In this document: positions 25,958 to 34,243 of the stretch, piece by piece
Numbering within the stretch: position 1 is the first letter of the stretch
Layout: each line of letters starts with the position of its first letter
DNA from: Mucilaginibacter sp. KACC 22063
GTDB lineage: Bacteria > Bacteroidota > Bacteroidia > Sphingobacteriales > Sphingobacteriaceae
Assembly (NCBI RefSeq): GCF_028736115.1
Contig: NZ_CP117877.1
Span: forward strand, 4,722,187-4,786,186
Direction of reading: 5' to 3'
DNA: 64,000 nucleotides
Program-made: the position numbers and the translations under genes
Notes under the pieces: generated by a model
What the model saw: the letters and a program-made list of their open reading frames with translations, nothing else
Told to the model about the DNA's origin: nothing
Database searches by the model: none

Positions 25958-26599
25958 TCACAACTGCATCAGGTTGTTTTTTATAGCATATATCACCAGG
26001 CCCACCCTGCTTTTTACCTGCAGTTTTTCAAAAAGCTGATCACGGTAGCCGTCAACCGTTCTAACGCTGATATTCATTTTATCAGCAATTTCTTTATAGG
26101 TCATTTCGGTACCTACCAGTTTTAAAAACTCTACTTCCCTGGTATTAAGTTTAACATTTATGTCGGGTTTGCTATAGCTTTCTACCAAATGCCTTGTAAC
26201 AAAAGACGGATAATAAAGCTCACCATTAGTTACTTCTCTTAATGCCTTTTCAAATTCTTCAGGTTCCGAATCCTTAAGTAAGTAGCCATGTACGCCAAGT
26301 TTAACCATTGACAATACCTTCTCCGCATCCTGATACATCGAAAGTATGATAATACGTGTATCTGGCGCATTCTTTTTAAGCCATTGCGTAGTTAAAAAAC
26401 CATCCATCTCTGGCATATTAATGTCAAGCACTACTATATGCGGCGGATTAACATTACTAAACCTGGTAATGAGTTCATTACCGTTAGAGGCTTCAAACAG
26501 AACGGTGTAGTTATCAAGCTGATTGATCAGCGAAGCTATACCGCTCCGGAAAAGTTTATGATCATCAACTAATGCTATCTGAAACTTTTGATTCGTCAT
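25958..26599 (-). CDS. NarL/LuxR-type response regulator
   Basis: A 213-residue two-domain regulator. The receiver has the acidic pair VDDH (residues 11-14), the phospho-acceptor Asp59 (VVLDINMPEMDG) and a conserved Lys further on (LLKDSEP). The C-terminal helix-turn-helix (about 150-205) reads LNTREVEFLKLVG and YKEIADKMNISVRTVDGY. It overlaps the upstream histidine kinase gene by 35 nt, so the two form a cognate, translationally coupled pair. The target genes are unknown. Confidence 0.93.
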   Translation of the reverse strand: MTNQKFQIALVDDHKLFRSGIASLINQLDNYTVLFEASNGNELITRFSNVNPPHIVVLDINMPEMDGFLTTQWLKKNAPDTRIIILSMYQDAEKVLSMVKLGVHGYLLKDSEPEEFEKALREVTNGELYYPSFVTRHLVESYSKPDINVKLNTREVEFLKLVGTEMTYKEIADKMNISVRTVDGYRDQLFEKLQVKSRVGLVIYAIKNNLMQL

Positions 26600-27389
26600 G
26601 GAAGTTTTTAATATCTATTGGCAGGCTAACAGCAACCTGGCAGCCATTAGCTGGTATACTATCAATCATCACATCTGCCCCAACAAGCTTACCGCGGTTT
26701 TGCAGGTTTTTCAGGCCCGACCCACGGTGTTCATTTAGTATCTCTATCGGAAACCCTTTTCCGTTATCAGCAACAGAAAGCTTAAATATTTCGGGCAGGT
26801 AACTGATCTCCACTTTAATAACAGAGGCCTCGGCATGTTTTAGTGCATTGTTCACACTTTCCTGAAATATCCTGAACAGGATCAGTTCCTGCTGCTCAGA
26901 AAGTTCATAAGGTTCGCCAATTATGGCGTAGTCCATTTTCACAAGATCACTTTTATTGATACGATCTACCTCAAACCTGATGGTATCGGCCAGCCCAAGG
27001 GCTTTTATGGTATCAAAGCTTAAGCTTTTTGACAGGTCGCGCAGATCATTGATAGTTTGTGCAAGCAATTCGCGGCTTTCGTCTATTTTCTGCTGCACTT
27101 TAACCGGGTCATTATTTTTTACGCCAAGCGACAGTTTAACGAATGAAAGTACCTGTGTAATGTTATCATGAATTTCGCGGCTAATATAAGTAAGGGTCTG
27201 ATCCTGCACTTCGATCTGCGTTTTTAATATTTCCTGTTTAAGCGTTTCTTCTATCGCCGTAACTTTTTTCCTGTGCTCATAAGTTTTACGCTGATAAACA
27301 AATAAAATTGAAATAATAACAGCCACAAACATAGCCAGTATGCCAATAGCCACAGTAAGTAACATCCAGAAATCAATTTTTTCAGCCAC
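26565..27389 (-). CDS. Sensor histidine kinase of the HisKA_3 type
   Basis: A 274-residue NarX/DesK-like kinase. One transmembrane helix (residues about 9-31) is followed by a coiled-coil linker, the HisKA_3 dimerisation helix with phospho-acceptor His74 (SREIHDNITQV) and an ATPase domain (N-box around QESVNNALKHAE, G1 DNGKGFP, G2 GSGLKNLQNR). It has no extracellular sensor domain, so the signal is sensed in the membrane or by partners. The start is GTG at 27389; an ATG lies at 27365 but would remove part of the membrane helix lead. Confidence 0.9.
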   Translation of the reverse strand: MAEKIDFWMLLTVAIGILAMFVAVIISILFVYQRKTYEHRKKVTAIEETLKQEILKTQIEVQDQTLTYISREIHDNITQVLSFVKLSLGVKNNDPVKVQQKIDESRELLAQTINDLRDLSKSLSFDTIKALGLADTIRFEVDRINKSDLVKMDYAIIGEPYELSEQQELILFRIFQESVNNALKHAEASVIKVEISYLPEIFKLSVADNGKGFPIEILNEHRGSGLKNLQNRGKLVGADVMIDSIPANGCQVAVSLPIDIKNFHDESKVSDSIS

Positions 27390-27505
27390 AGGGTTGCAAC
27401 TTGGTTATAAGGGGGCACACAAGATAGTCACTGCAAAAATGCAGATTCTTAGTATAAATTGTTCATTTTATTAGCTGTTACTTGGTTTATTGATACTTTG
27501 TAATT

Positions 27506-28246
27506 TTAAGAGACGGCAACCTCTGTATTGTTTTTTAACCAGTACCTTACAAGCACTATTAATATCACAATATAAAAAATAAAGTTTGTGATGAATAGCA
27601 ATGGTTTAACCGTGAGTAATTGCCTACAAACATAAACCTGGGATACATATGGTTCTTTGTAAATATCATAAATAGATATATGATGGGAAATGGCATAATT
27701 CATTAAATATAAATTTGCCACACCATTAAATGCTTCAAATGCGTAATAAAAGAACATTATAGCTACAATTATAGTAACCCATCGGTCTATTTTATGGAGA
27801 TTACTGATCTGGACAATTACATGATAGATATATATTACACAAAGCGGCATTATCATTACGCCCTTTAAAGCGCCTGCGTAAGACAGGACATTCACCATTG
27901 AGTTAATATCTCCCATAAAAAAATAAGGAGAGATTACCACAAATATTAACCACATAAGTATAACAGACACATAAATATATTTTTTGGCAAAAGCTGATTT
28001 AATGTTTATGTATATGAACCAACTCAAACCACTATATTCAAGAGGGGCATAATAGAAGTAACAAGGAAGATTGTTATGAAACAGGCGTTTAAAAAGAATT
28101 GCTAAAATTTCACATAATAAACCCGTTATTAACAGGTAAACAACAGGATAAATATTTGAAGGGATTAACTTCCTATACCATAAATAAATTCCCAGCACTG
28201 CTCCTGCGGCCATAACCGCCATGCACAGATAATATAATAAGCCCAA
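27506..28246 (-). CDS. Polytopic membrane protein of unknown function
   Basis: A 246-residue protein with about seven transmembrane helices and short loops. Noticeable segments are CYFYYAPLEYSGLSWFIYINIKS (helix 3 region) and FFYYAFEAFNGVANLYLM. I recognise no named family. The longest frame starts at a TTG (28246); an ATG at 28222 is an alternative that still keeps the first helix. It lies 3' of the 120-residue acidic gene on the same strand and 5' of the two-component pair, separated from the latter by 116 bases. A sensing or signalling role is possible but unproven. Confidence 0.7.
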   Translation of the reverse strand: MGLLYYLCMAVMAAGAVLGIYLWYRKLIPSNIYPVVYLLITGLLCEILAILFKRLFHNNLPCYFYYAPLEYSGLSWFIYINIKSAFAKKYIYVSVILMWLIFVVISPYFFMGDINSMVNVLSYAGALKGVMIMPLCVIYIYHVIVQISNLHKIDRWVTIIVAIMFFYYAFEAFNGVANLYLMNYAISHHISIYDIYKEPYVSQVYVCRQLLTVKPLLFITNFIFYIVILIVLVRYWLKNNTEVAVS

Positions 28247-28312
28247 TTGTTTATACCTTAACCGGTATGAATATACAAGCTAATTTAATAGCATACAACT
28301 GTATATATCATT

Positions 28313-28342
28313 AAAAAGGACAAGTGTATGCTTGTCCTTTTT
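28313..28342 (-). terminator. Hairpin terminator between the 120-residue gene and the membrane protein gene
   Basis: Perfect 12-base arms AAAAAGGACAAG (28313-28324) and CTTGTCCTTTTT (28331-28342), 6-base loop. T runs exist on both strands; on the minus strand it ends the 28353-28715 gene. Confidence 0.9.
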
Positions 28343-28352
28343 AATACTTGAC

Positions 28353-28715
28353 CTAATCTTCAAAACAGCCATCATTATTGCAGTTAGGAGGACAATGGCT
28401 CAGATCTTCATATATCTCATTATCATCATCATCATCAGGCCCTTTTAATATAACAGTCTTATTGGCATCTGCGCCTACTACCACCAAAGAATGCCCCGGG
28501 GTTAGCGGACTTGGCTCTACGTTTTCATCAAGGGCACACAAATAGAATTTAACATATTCACATTCTTCCTGCTCAATAATAGCCTTTAGAAATTTAGAAC
28601 TGATGGAGAACGACCGCAAATGTGTGTCTGAACATTTAGATGTGTAGTTTTTGATATACTTTTTTGCCTGCGACAGGGTGATTTTCTCCCCTTCAATTTT
28701 TCCTGTTTCTTCCAT
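28353..28715 (-). CDS. Small acidic protein with cysteine-rich C-terminus
   Basis: A 120-residue soluble protein without signal peptide. The N-terminal 70 residues are helical and Lys/Glu-rich (ITLSQAKKYIKNYTSKCS), followed by a beta-like stretch (HSLVVVGADANKTVILKG). Then come five consecutive Asp (near residue 96) and a Cys-rich end, HCPPNCNNDGCFED. This end could bind a metal or act as a peptide tail. No family is recognised. It is preceded by a 405-base gene-free stretch and followed by a strong terminator, so it is its own transcript. Confidence 0.65.
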   Translation of the reverse strand: MEETGKIEGEKITLSQAKKYIKNYTSKCSDTHLRSFSISSKFLKAIIEQEECEYVKFYLCALDENVEPSPLTPGHSLVVVGADANKTVILKGPDDDDDNEIYEDLSHCPPNCNNDGCFED

Positions 28716-28968
28716 TTTGGTTAGTATGATAAGTTTTTTCTAAAGATATAATTAACCAGCATTTTTATAATACCGTTAAAACACGGTATTTATAAGAGGG
28801 TTAAAGAACTGGCAAAAAACGGGCTTTTTACGCTATCCCTTATAACATGTTTGTTTGATATTTGATATCACATTCGATGTAGTTAACAACCATATGGGGG
28901 AAGCTTTCCACATTGATAGTTTAAAAGGGTCGCTCAACACCTAAACCTTCTCAACCTTAACCACCATT

Positions 28969-29012
28969 ACAGGCTGCGCTTTCTCGGATCTGAAAAGCGC
29001 AGCCTGTTTTGA
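28969..29012 (+). terminator. Strong orphan terminator
   Basis: Perfect 14-base arms ACAGGCTGCGCTTT (28969-28982) and AAAGCGCAGCCTGT (28994-29007) with an 11-base loop, followed by TTTGATTT. No protein gene on the plus strand lies in the 5 kb upstream; the nearest plus-strand gene is infB, which has its own terminator. Confidence 0.8.
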
Positions 29013-29066
29013 TTTAATGCTATCACATTATCAACTGATTATCTTTCGCAATTAAAAATATTTTGT

Positions 29067-29099
29067 TATTTTTGCAGCCCCGCAGAATAAGCTCCGGGG
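29067..29099 (+). promoter_or_regulatory. rpsP promoter box and leader hairpin
   Basis: TATTTTTG at 29067-29074 matches TAnnTTTG. It is followed directly by a hairpin with arms CCCCG (29078-29082) and CGGGG (29095-29099) in the 5' leader, 22 bases before the rpsP ATG. The hairpin could be a site for ribosomal-protein feedback, but nothing else supports this. Confidence 0.5.
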
Positions 29100-29120
29100 A
29101 TAATGTTGAATACATAAAGA

Positions 29121-29657
29121 ATGGCAACTAAAATCAGATTGCAAAGACATGGTAAAAAGGGCAAACCTTTTTATTACATTGTAGTAGCCGACTCTCGCGC
29201 ACCACGCGACGGCCGTTTTATTGAGCGTTTAGGCTCTTATAACCCAAACACTAACCCAGCTACTATCGATATCAACTTCGATAAAACTTTAGATTGGGTT
29301 AACAATGGTGCACAGCCAACCGATACCTGCCGTGCTATCCTTTCATACAAAGGTGTATTATACCGCAAGCACTTACAAGGCGGTGTTGCTAAAGGTGCAT
29401 TAACTGCTGAACAGGCTGAGGAAAAATTCAATGCATGGTTAGACCAGAAAACAGGTAAAATTACCGGTAAAAAATCAGGTTTAGCTACCGCTAAAGAAGA
29501 AGCCCGCAAAGCTGCTTTAGCTGCTGAAGCTAAGAAAAAAGAAGACAGAGCTGCTGCTATTGCTGCTAAGAATGCTCCTGTTGCTGAAGAAACTACCGAA
29601 GCTGCTGAAGAAACAGAAGGCGCAACTGAAGCTCCTGCTGAAGAAACAGCTGAGTAA
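29121..29657 (+). CDS. rpsP: Ribosomal protein bS16 with long C-terminal tail
   Basis: Small-subunit ribosomal protein bS16, recognised from MATKIRLQRHGKKGKPFY, VVADSRAPRDGRFIERLG and YNPNT. The bS16 core is about 80 residues; here the protein has 178. The extra C-terminal part starts with Lys/Ala-rich helices and ends with a Glu/Ala/Thr-rich tail (EETTEAAEETEGATEAPAEE). Such tails are known in Bacteroidota bS16. It is the first gene of rpsP-rimM-trmD-rplS, with a terminator-like hairpin between it and rimM. Confidence 0.95.
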   Translation: MATKIRLQRHGKKGKPFYYIVVADSRAPRDGRFIERLGSYNPNTNPATIDINFDKTLDWVNNGAQPTDTCRAILSYKGVLYRKHLQGGVAKGALTAEQAEEKFNAWLDQKTGKITGKKSGLATAKEEARKAALAAEAKKKEDRAAAIAAKNAPVAEETTEAAEETEGATEAPAEETAE

Positions 29658-29679
29658 TTTTATCGGCTTAAATAATTTA

Positions 29680-29718
29680 AATAGCGAAGCGCCTTATGGT
29701 ACTTCGCTATTATTTTTT
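29680..29718 (+). terminator. Internal terminator/attenuator between rpsP and rimM
   Basis: Perfect 10-base arms AATAGCGAAG (29680-29689) and CTTCGCTATT (29702-29711), 12-base loop, then six T. It lies 13 bases before the rimM start and should lower expression of the downstream genes relative to bS16. Confidence 0.85.
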
Positions 29719-29731
29719 AGTGAAATTTGTA

Positions 29732-30256
29732 ATGAAAAGCGAAGACACCTTCAGGATAGGCACATTTACCAAGGCGCGTGGTTTAAAAGGCGAACTACAA
29801 CTGTATGTTGACTTTGACAACCTTGACAGCATAAAATTTAACGCTGTGTTTGTTGATATAGCGGGCAAACTGGTTCCTTATTTTGTTAAAAGTATTAAAT
29901 ACCCGATGGCCAATACGGCCTATGTTAATCTTGAAGAAGTTGACACCGTGGAGAAAGCCACAGTATTGGCAAAAAAAGATGTTTTTTTACCTAACAAATT
30001 AAAACCTAAAAAAGCTAAGGAGGAATTTACCCTGAAAGACCTTAAAGGCTTTATAGCGATAGACGAAACCCTTGGCGAGCTTGGTGAAATAACTGACGTG
30101 ATGGAATATCCTCAGCAGATCATAGCGTCATTACAATACCAAAACAGGGAGGTTCTTTTTCCGCTTAACGGCGTTACCATTAAAGGAATTGACCTGGAAG
30201 GCGGCGAAGTATACCTTGACCTGCCCGAAGGTTTATTAGATGTTTATTTGGATTAA
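29732..30256 (+). CDS. rimM: Ribosome maturation factor RimM
   Basis: A 174-residue protein that assists 30S head assembly and binds uS19. The N-terminal beta-barrel is seen in FRIGTFTKARGLKGELQLYV and the PRC-barrel in DLKGFIAIDETLGELGEITDV. The ATG at 29732 (MKSEDTFRIG) is chosen; an upstream in-frame start at 29696 would run through the terminator hairpin. It is followed after 5 bases by trmD. Confidence 0.93.
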   Translation: MKSEDTFRIGTFTKARGLKGELQLYVDFDNLDSIKFNAVFVDIAGKLVPYFVKSIKYPMANTAYVNLEEVDTVEKATVLAKKDVFLPNKLKPKKAKEEFTLKDLKGFIAIDETLGELGEITDVMEYPQQIIASLQYQNREVLFPLNGVTIKGIDLEGGEVYLDLPEGLLDVYLD

Positions 30257-30261
30257 GAATT

Positions 30262-30939
30262 ATGCGTTTCGATATCATCACCGTTCTGCCCGGCCTGCTG
30301 GAAAGCCCTTTCGCCCACTCTATTTTACAGCGTGCACAAAAGAAAGGCATTGCCGAAATATTGGTGCATAACCTGCGCGATTATTCCAGCAATAAACATA
30401 AAAGCGTAGACGATTACCCCTACGGCGGAGGCAGTGGTATGGTAATGATGATTGAACCATTTGCAGCCTGTATTGAAAAGCTGAAAAGCGAGCGGGAATA
30501 TGATGAGGTGATATTTATGACACCAGATGGCGTTACCCTAAACCAGGGAATTGCCAACCAATTGTCAACAGTAGAAAACATCATCATTTTATGCGGGCAT
30601 TATAAAGGGATAGATCAGCGCATACGCGACCTGTATGTTACCCGGGAAATTTCTATAGGCGACTATGTGTTATCTGGCGGCGAATTGCCGGCAGCCATCT
30701 TGGTTGATGCCATTGTAAGACTGATACCGGGCGTATTGTCTGACGAAACCTCTGCCCTTTCAGATTCATTCCAGGGCGAGTTACTGGATGCTCCGGTTTA
30801 CACTAGGCCCGCCGATTGGAACGGGCATAAAGTGCCGGATATTTTACTGAGCGGCAACACGCCTGAAATTGAAAAATGGCGTTTTGAACAGTCTGTGCAA
30901 CGCACACGCACACGCCGCCCCGATTTACTGGGCGAATAA
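30262..30939 (+). CDS. trmD: tRNA (guanine-37-N1)-methyltransferase
   Basis: A 225-residue SPOUT methyltransferase that methylates G37 of tRNAs with G36. The start MRFDIITVLPGLLESPF, the SAM-binding knot (LCGHYKGIDQRI, EISIGDYVLSGGE) and the catalytic-region DSFQGE are all present. Length equals the family norm. Part of the bS16 operon; the next gene, rplS, follows after 177 bases that may hold its own promoter. Confidence 0.96.
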   Translation: MRFDIITVLPGLLESPFAHSILQRAQKKGIAEILVHNLRDYSSNKHKSVDDYPYGGGSGMVMMIEPFAACIEKLKSEREYDEVIFMTPDGVTLNQGIANQLSTVENIIILCGHYKGIDQRIRDLYVTREISIGDYVLSGGELPAAILVDAIVRLIPGVLSDETSALSDSFQGELLDAPVYTRPADWNGHKVPDILLSGNTPEIEKWRFEQSVQRTRTRRPDLLGE

Positions 30940-31116
30940 GTAATTAAATAATAAAATCAACCGTTTAACGGTTGCAATACAGTGCATTAGGCTTTATTGT
31001 GTTAGCAAAACAGAAAATGTGGAAAAATTTTAAAACCGCTTTTTATTTTGTAAAAAATTGCCTATTATTGCAATCCGATTTTTACGGGTTAAAAATCGCA
31101 TTAAGAGCTAAAAATC

Positions 31117-31464
31117 ATGGATTTAGTAAAATTTGTTGAAGAGCAGTCAGTAGAAAAAAAGCAGGTTCCGGCGTTTAAAGCAGGTGATACTGTCAGCGTA
31201 CACTATAAAATCAGAGAAGGTAACAAAGAGCGTATCCAGGTTTACCAAGGCGTTTGCATCCAACGCAACAGCACTGGTTCAACCGAAACTTTCACTGTAC
31301 GTAAAGTGTCAAATGGTGTAGGTGTTGAGCGTATCTTCCCTATTAACTCACCAAACATCGAGAAAATTGATGTGAACAGCTTTGGTAAAGTACGTCGTGC
31401 TAAATTATTCTACCTGCGCGCACTTACCGGCAAAGCAGCTCGTATCAAATCAAAACGCGTATAA
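31117..31464 (+). CDS. rplS: Ribosomal protein bL19
   Basis: A 115-residue large-subunit protein located at the 30S-50S interface. Recognised from FKAGDTVSVHYKIREGNKERIQ, the FTVRKVSNGVGVERIFP core and RRAKLFYLR near the C-terminus. Upstream, the AT-rich stretch from 31040 to 31080 contains TATTATTG, a near match to the promoter box, and G/C-poor leader sequence. A strong terminator follows. Confidence 0.97.
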   Translation: MDLVKFVEEQSVEKKQVPAFKAGDTVSVHYKIREGNKERIQVYQGVCIQRNSTGSTETFTVRKVSNGVGVERIFPINSPNIEKIDVNSFGKVRRAKLFYLRALTGKAARIKSKRV

Positions 31465-31481
31465 GTTTTCTACATGATATT

Positions 31482-31516
31482 AAAAAGCCTTTCTGAAAAT
31501 TCAGAAAGGCTTTTTC
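31482..31516. terminator. Bidirectional terminator between rplS and msrA
   Basis: Perfect 15-base arms AAAAAGCCTTTCTGA (31482-31496) and TCAGAAAGGCTTTTT (31501-31515) with a 4-base loop. T runs on both strands let it serve rplS (plus) and the msrA gene (minus). Confidence 0.93.
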
Positions 31517-31537
31517 TATTGCTATAAACTGAAGCTT

Positions 31538-32146
31538 TTAGTTCTTCAGTTTATTTTTAAATACCTGTTCCAGCTTATCTACCTTTGGCTGTATTACCAG
31601 GCGGCAGTACGGCTGCTTTCCATTCAGGGCAAAGTAGCTCTGGTGATAATCTTCGGCCTTATAAAAAGCCTTAAACGGCACTATTTGCGTAACTATCGGG
31701 TTAGCGTAAACCTTTTGTCTGTTTAACTCCGCCTTATATTTTTCAGCCTCGGCTTTCTGCTCAGGCGTATGATAAAATATCACGGATCGATATTGTGTTC
31801 CCTCATCTTCGCCCTGGCGGTTAAGCGTGGTTGGATCGTGCATTTTCCAGAATACCTCCAATAGATCGGCATAGCTGATCACCGCCGGATTATATTCTAC
31901 ATTTACCACTTCGGCATGGCCGGTTCGCCCGGTACACACCTGCTCGTAGCTTGGATTTGGTACTGTACCGCCAGAGAAACCCGACTCTACCTTAACAACA
32001 CCCTTTAGCCTTGTGAAAATAGCTTCAGAGCACCAGAAGCACCCCATACCAAAGGTGGCAGTCTGGGTAGCCGGTTTAATGGCATTTGCCTTGCTAAATG
32101 GCAGCAATGCCAAAAGCATAAAGAGCGTTAAAAAATATTTACGCAT
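31538..32146 (-). CDS. msrA: Exported peptide-methionine (S)-S-oxide reductase
   Basis: A 202-residue MsrA that repairs oxidised methionine. A signal peptide (residues 1-22, ends SKANA) places it in the periplasm. The catalytic GCFWC motif holds Cys36; the family segment EVFWKMHDPTTLNRQGEDEG is also present. It sits 6 bases downstream of msrB, so both stereo-specific repair enzymes are made together for the envelope. The presumed electron donor (a periplasmic thioredoxin) is not in the window. Confidence 0.95.
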   Translation of the reverse strand: MRKYFLTLFMLLALLPFSKANAIKPATQTATFGMGCFWCSEAIFTRLKGVVKVESGFSGGTVPNPSYEQVCTGRTGHAEVVNVEYNPAVISYADLLEVFWKMHDPTTLNRQGEDEGTQYRSVIFYHTPEQKAEAEKYKAELNRQKVYANPIVTQIVPFKAFYKAEDYHQSYFALNGKQPYCRLVIQPKVDKLEQVFKNKLKN

Positions 32147-32152
32147 AATTGA

Positions 32153-32632
32153 TTAGTTTAATACAACGTTTTTAGAAATTTCTGACTGCGGAACAAACTT
32201 TAGCGACAGCGAGTTAACGCAATGACGAGTGTTAAGCGCCGTAAAGCCTTCGCCTAAAAACACATGGCCTAAGTGGGCACCGCAATGGTTACATTCAATC
32301 TCCGTGCGCTCGCCATCCGGATCGGGCAGGCGTTTTACAGCCCCCTTTATCTCCTGGTCAAAACTTGGCCAGCCACAGTGCGAATCAAACTTACTGTCTG
32401 ACCGGTAAAGCGGCGCATTACACCGCGCACATACATAAATACCTTTATCGTGGTTGTTGAGGTATTTACCGGTGTAAGGCATCTCGGTATTCTTGTTTAC
32501 AATAACCGCTTCCTGCTCGGGGGTAAGCTTATTGTAATGATGGACCTGAAATTGGTCTTTCTTCTCTGATTGGGCACAACTGCTTAATACAAAAGCGACT
32601 GCCCCTATTAAGGTTAATATGATTTTTCGCAT
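32153..32632 (-). CDS. msrB: Exported peptide-methionine (R)-S-oxide reductase, lipoprotein
   Basis: A 159-residue MsrB with a lipoprotein signal (lipobox LSSC, Cys19). The structural zinc site is complete: Cys68/Cys71 (CARC) and Cys114/Cys117 (CNHC). The catalytic Cys138 is in RHCVNSLSLKF, and CGWPSF is present. It is upstream of and probably co-transcribed with msrA. The lipid anchor suggests attachment to the periplasmic face of a membrane. Confidence 0.95.
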   Translation of the reverse strand: MRKIILTLIGAVAFVLSSCAQSEKKDQFQVHHYNKLTPEQEAVIVNKNTEMPYTGKYLNNHDKGIYVCARCNAPLYRSDSKFDSHCGWPSFDQEIKGAVKRLPDPDGERTEIECNHCGAHLGHVFLGEGFTALNTRHCVNSLSLKFVPQSEISKNVVLN

Positions 32633-32710
32633 TATATCTTATGTACGAAATGTTGACCTATTGCGTACTTACAAGTAAAGCTAATTAAGCCGTTTTTACA
32701 AACTGCTGAC

Positions 32711-34192
32711 CTAATAACCCAGGCGCTTAATGCCCTCCTTCGCTTTTTGCTCTATGCTGCTTTCGTACTGATGGTTTTTAAAAGCAATGGCCATGTTGTA
32801 AAAGTGAACGGCCTCCTGTTTATTCTTTTGCATTTCATATATCCCACCCATGCGTAAAGCTGCTGTAGGGGCATAGTAATATGGCGTACCTTTACCTGTA
32901 TTTATCGTAAGCTGATAATTACGCAAGGCCTCATCGTATTTTTCTAAAGCCTCATAAATACGCCCTGCACGATAATAATATTCCGTTTTATCCTGAACAG
33001 AACTTAAGCTATTTACATCCTTATCTTTAATTATATTCAAAGCCTTTTCGTAATAGCCTCCATCAAATAACAAACGTGCTTTCAGCAGGGCCACATCCGG
33101 CATCGGCCCGTTAGCTTCGCTTAATGCCTGCTTGTCCTTTTCCTGGTACTGGTAGCCTTTGGTTTTAACCAGCTGTACATAGCTTTGGTAGCGTTTCTCG
33201 TCGCCATGCAACAAGTAATACCATGCCATGTGCAGGTAAGCATCCTTAACAAAGCTTACACCTTTGCTCTCATTTAAAAACTTACGGAAGGTATCATCGG
33301 CGGTACTATCCAGTCTGTTTAATTTGGCGTTGGCTAAAAGATAGTCGAGGTAAGCATAAGGTTGATATTCCGAACCCGATGGCCTGTGCTCGAGGTATTC
33401 AATAGCTTGTGTGCTGTGCCCTGTGCGTAAAGCCACAAATCCTTTAATATAACTCCTTATCAGGCTGCCGCTGTCCATTTCGGCAGTGTACTGCTGCATC
33501 TTAGCGTATGCATTACTATCGTTGATTACGTAAGCCTGTACGTAGGTTAAATAGAAAACTAGTTCGTCATAATAAAAGGCATAACCTGTTTTTGGCAATT
33601 TAACGGCCAGTTGCTGCAAAGTATTTAAACCGGTTTGCTGGTTGCCTTTGATACCGAAAAACGAAAGCGCGCTTTTCAGTGCGCCGTCGGGTAATGAGCC
33701 TAACAGAATATTGACCATACCCATCGGTATATCATCGGGTAGAAAGTTGGGGAACTTTTTCTGGTTGGATTGCAGCAGGCGGTATGCTTTATTAATTTCA
33801 AACCCGGCTGTGGTATTTTCGCCGAAGCGGTTGTGAATAAGCGCCCATTGCAAGTTGATCTGTGCTATTGCGAAGTTTTTATAGGGAGAGCTGCTATCCT
33901 CATCATCCAGAATATCTATGCGCTTACTTTTATTACCTTTCAAACGGTCAAAGTCGGCTTTGCTATCTGTAGTCAGCAGATAAAAGTAATCGTAGTAATT
34001 ATCCAGCAAAGCTGTTATGGCATTATCCGGATGGGCAGCCTTTTCCTGGTCAATTAAAACCCGGGCTTTTCTAAGCTTCAAACTTACGATGTTGTTATAA
34101 GCCTGTACACAGTTGTTATTAAAATCCAGGCTGGCAAAGGCGTGCTGCAAACTAAGCAGCAGTATCAGCAGAATAGAAAATTTCTTAGTCAT
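32711..34192 (-). CDS. Exported TPR protein of unknown function
   Basis: A 493-residue protein with a signal peptide (residues 1-20, ends HAFAS) followed by an all-helical solenoid. TPR units are clear in the C-terminal part (AGRIYEALEKYDEALRNYQLTI, RMGGIYEMQKNKQEAVHFYNMAI). The central part has the less regular helices typical of Bacteroidota TPR lipoprotein-like proteins. It probably acts as a periplasmic scaffold; no partner can be named. It stands between two transcripts with terminators on its upstream side. Confidence 0.8.
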   Translation of the reverse strand: MTKKFSILLILLLSLQHAFASLDFNNNCVQAYNNIVSLKLRKARVLIDQEKAAHPDNAITALLDNYYDYFYLLTTDSKADFDRLKGNKSKRIDILDDEDSSSPYKNFAIAQINLQWALIHNRFGENTTAGFEINKAYRLLQSNQKKFPNFLPDDIPMGMVNILLGSLPDGALKSALSFFGIKGNQQTGLNTLQQLAVKLPKTGYAFYYDELVFYLTYVQAYVINDSNAYAKMQQYTAEMDSGSLIRSYIKGFVALRTGHSTQAIEYLEHRPSGSEYQPYAYLDYLLANAKLNRLDSTADDTFRKFLNESKGVSFVKDAYLHMAWYYLLHGDEKRYQSYVQLVKTKGYQYQEKDKQALSEANGPMPDVALLKARLLFDGGYYEKALNIIKDKDVNSLSSVQDKTEYYYRAGRIYEALEKYDEALRNYQLTINTGKGTPYYYAPTAALRMGGIYEMQKNKQEAVHFYNMAIAFKNHQYESSIEQKAKEGIKRLGY

Positions 34193-34194
34193 AA

Positions 34195-34225
34195 AGCAAA
34201 AAAGGCGCCCTTATGAGGCGCCTTT
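34195..34225 (-). terminator. Rho-independent terminator of the zinc-ribbon/Nif3 unit
   Basis: Arms AAAGGCGCC (34201-34209) and GGCGCCTTT (34217-34225) with a 7-base loop; on the minus strand it is followed by a run of T. It separates the zinc-ribbon gene from the downstream TPR gene. Confidence 0.9.
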
Positions 34226-34243
34226 AATTATTTTGTGAAACAC

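Larger units (their letters stand above)
28716..29120. other. 405-base intergenic region before rpsP
   Basis: No convincing gene is present. The left half is AT-rich. At 28933-28953 lies CTCAACACCTAAACCTTCTCA, which resembles a sequence at 51381-51399. A strong plus-strand terminator hairpin follows at 28969-29012 although no plus-strand gene precedes it, so a short non-coding transcript is possible. The right end carries the rpsP promoter and leader hairpin. Confidence 0.6.

Noticed and set aside
24055..28715. Defence or effector island
   Set aside because: An LRR protein and unknown genes are present, but no nuclease, toxin, reverse transcriptase or NTPase partner typical of defence systems is seen.
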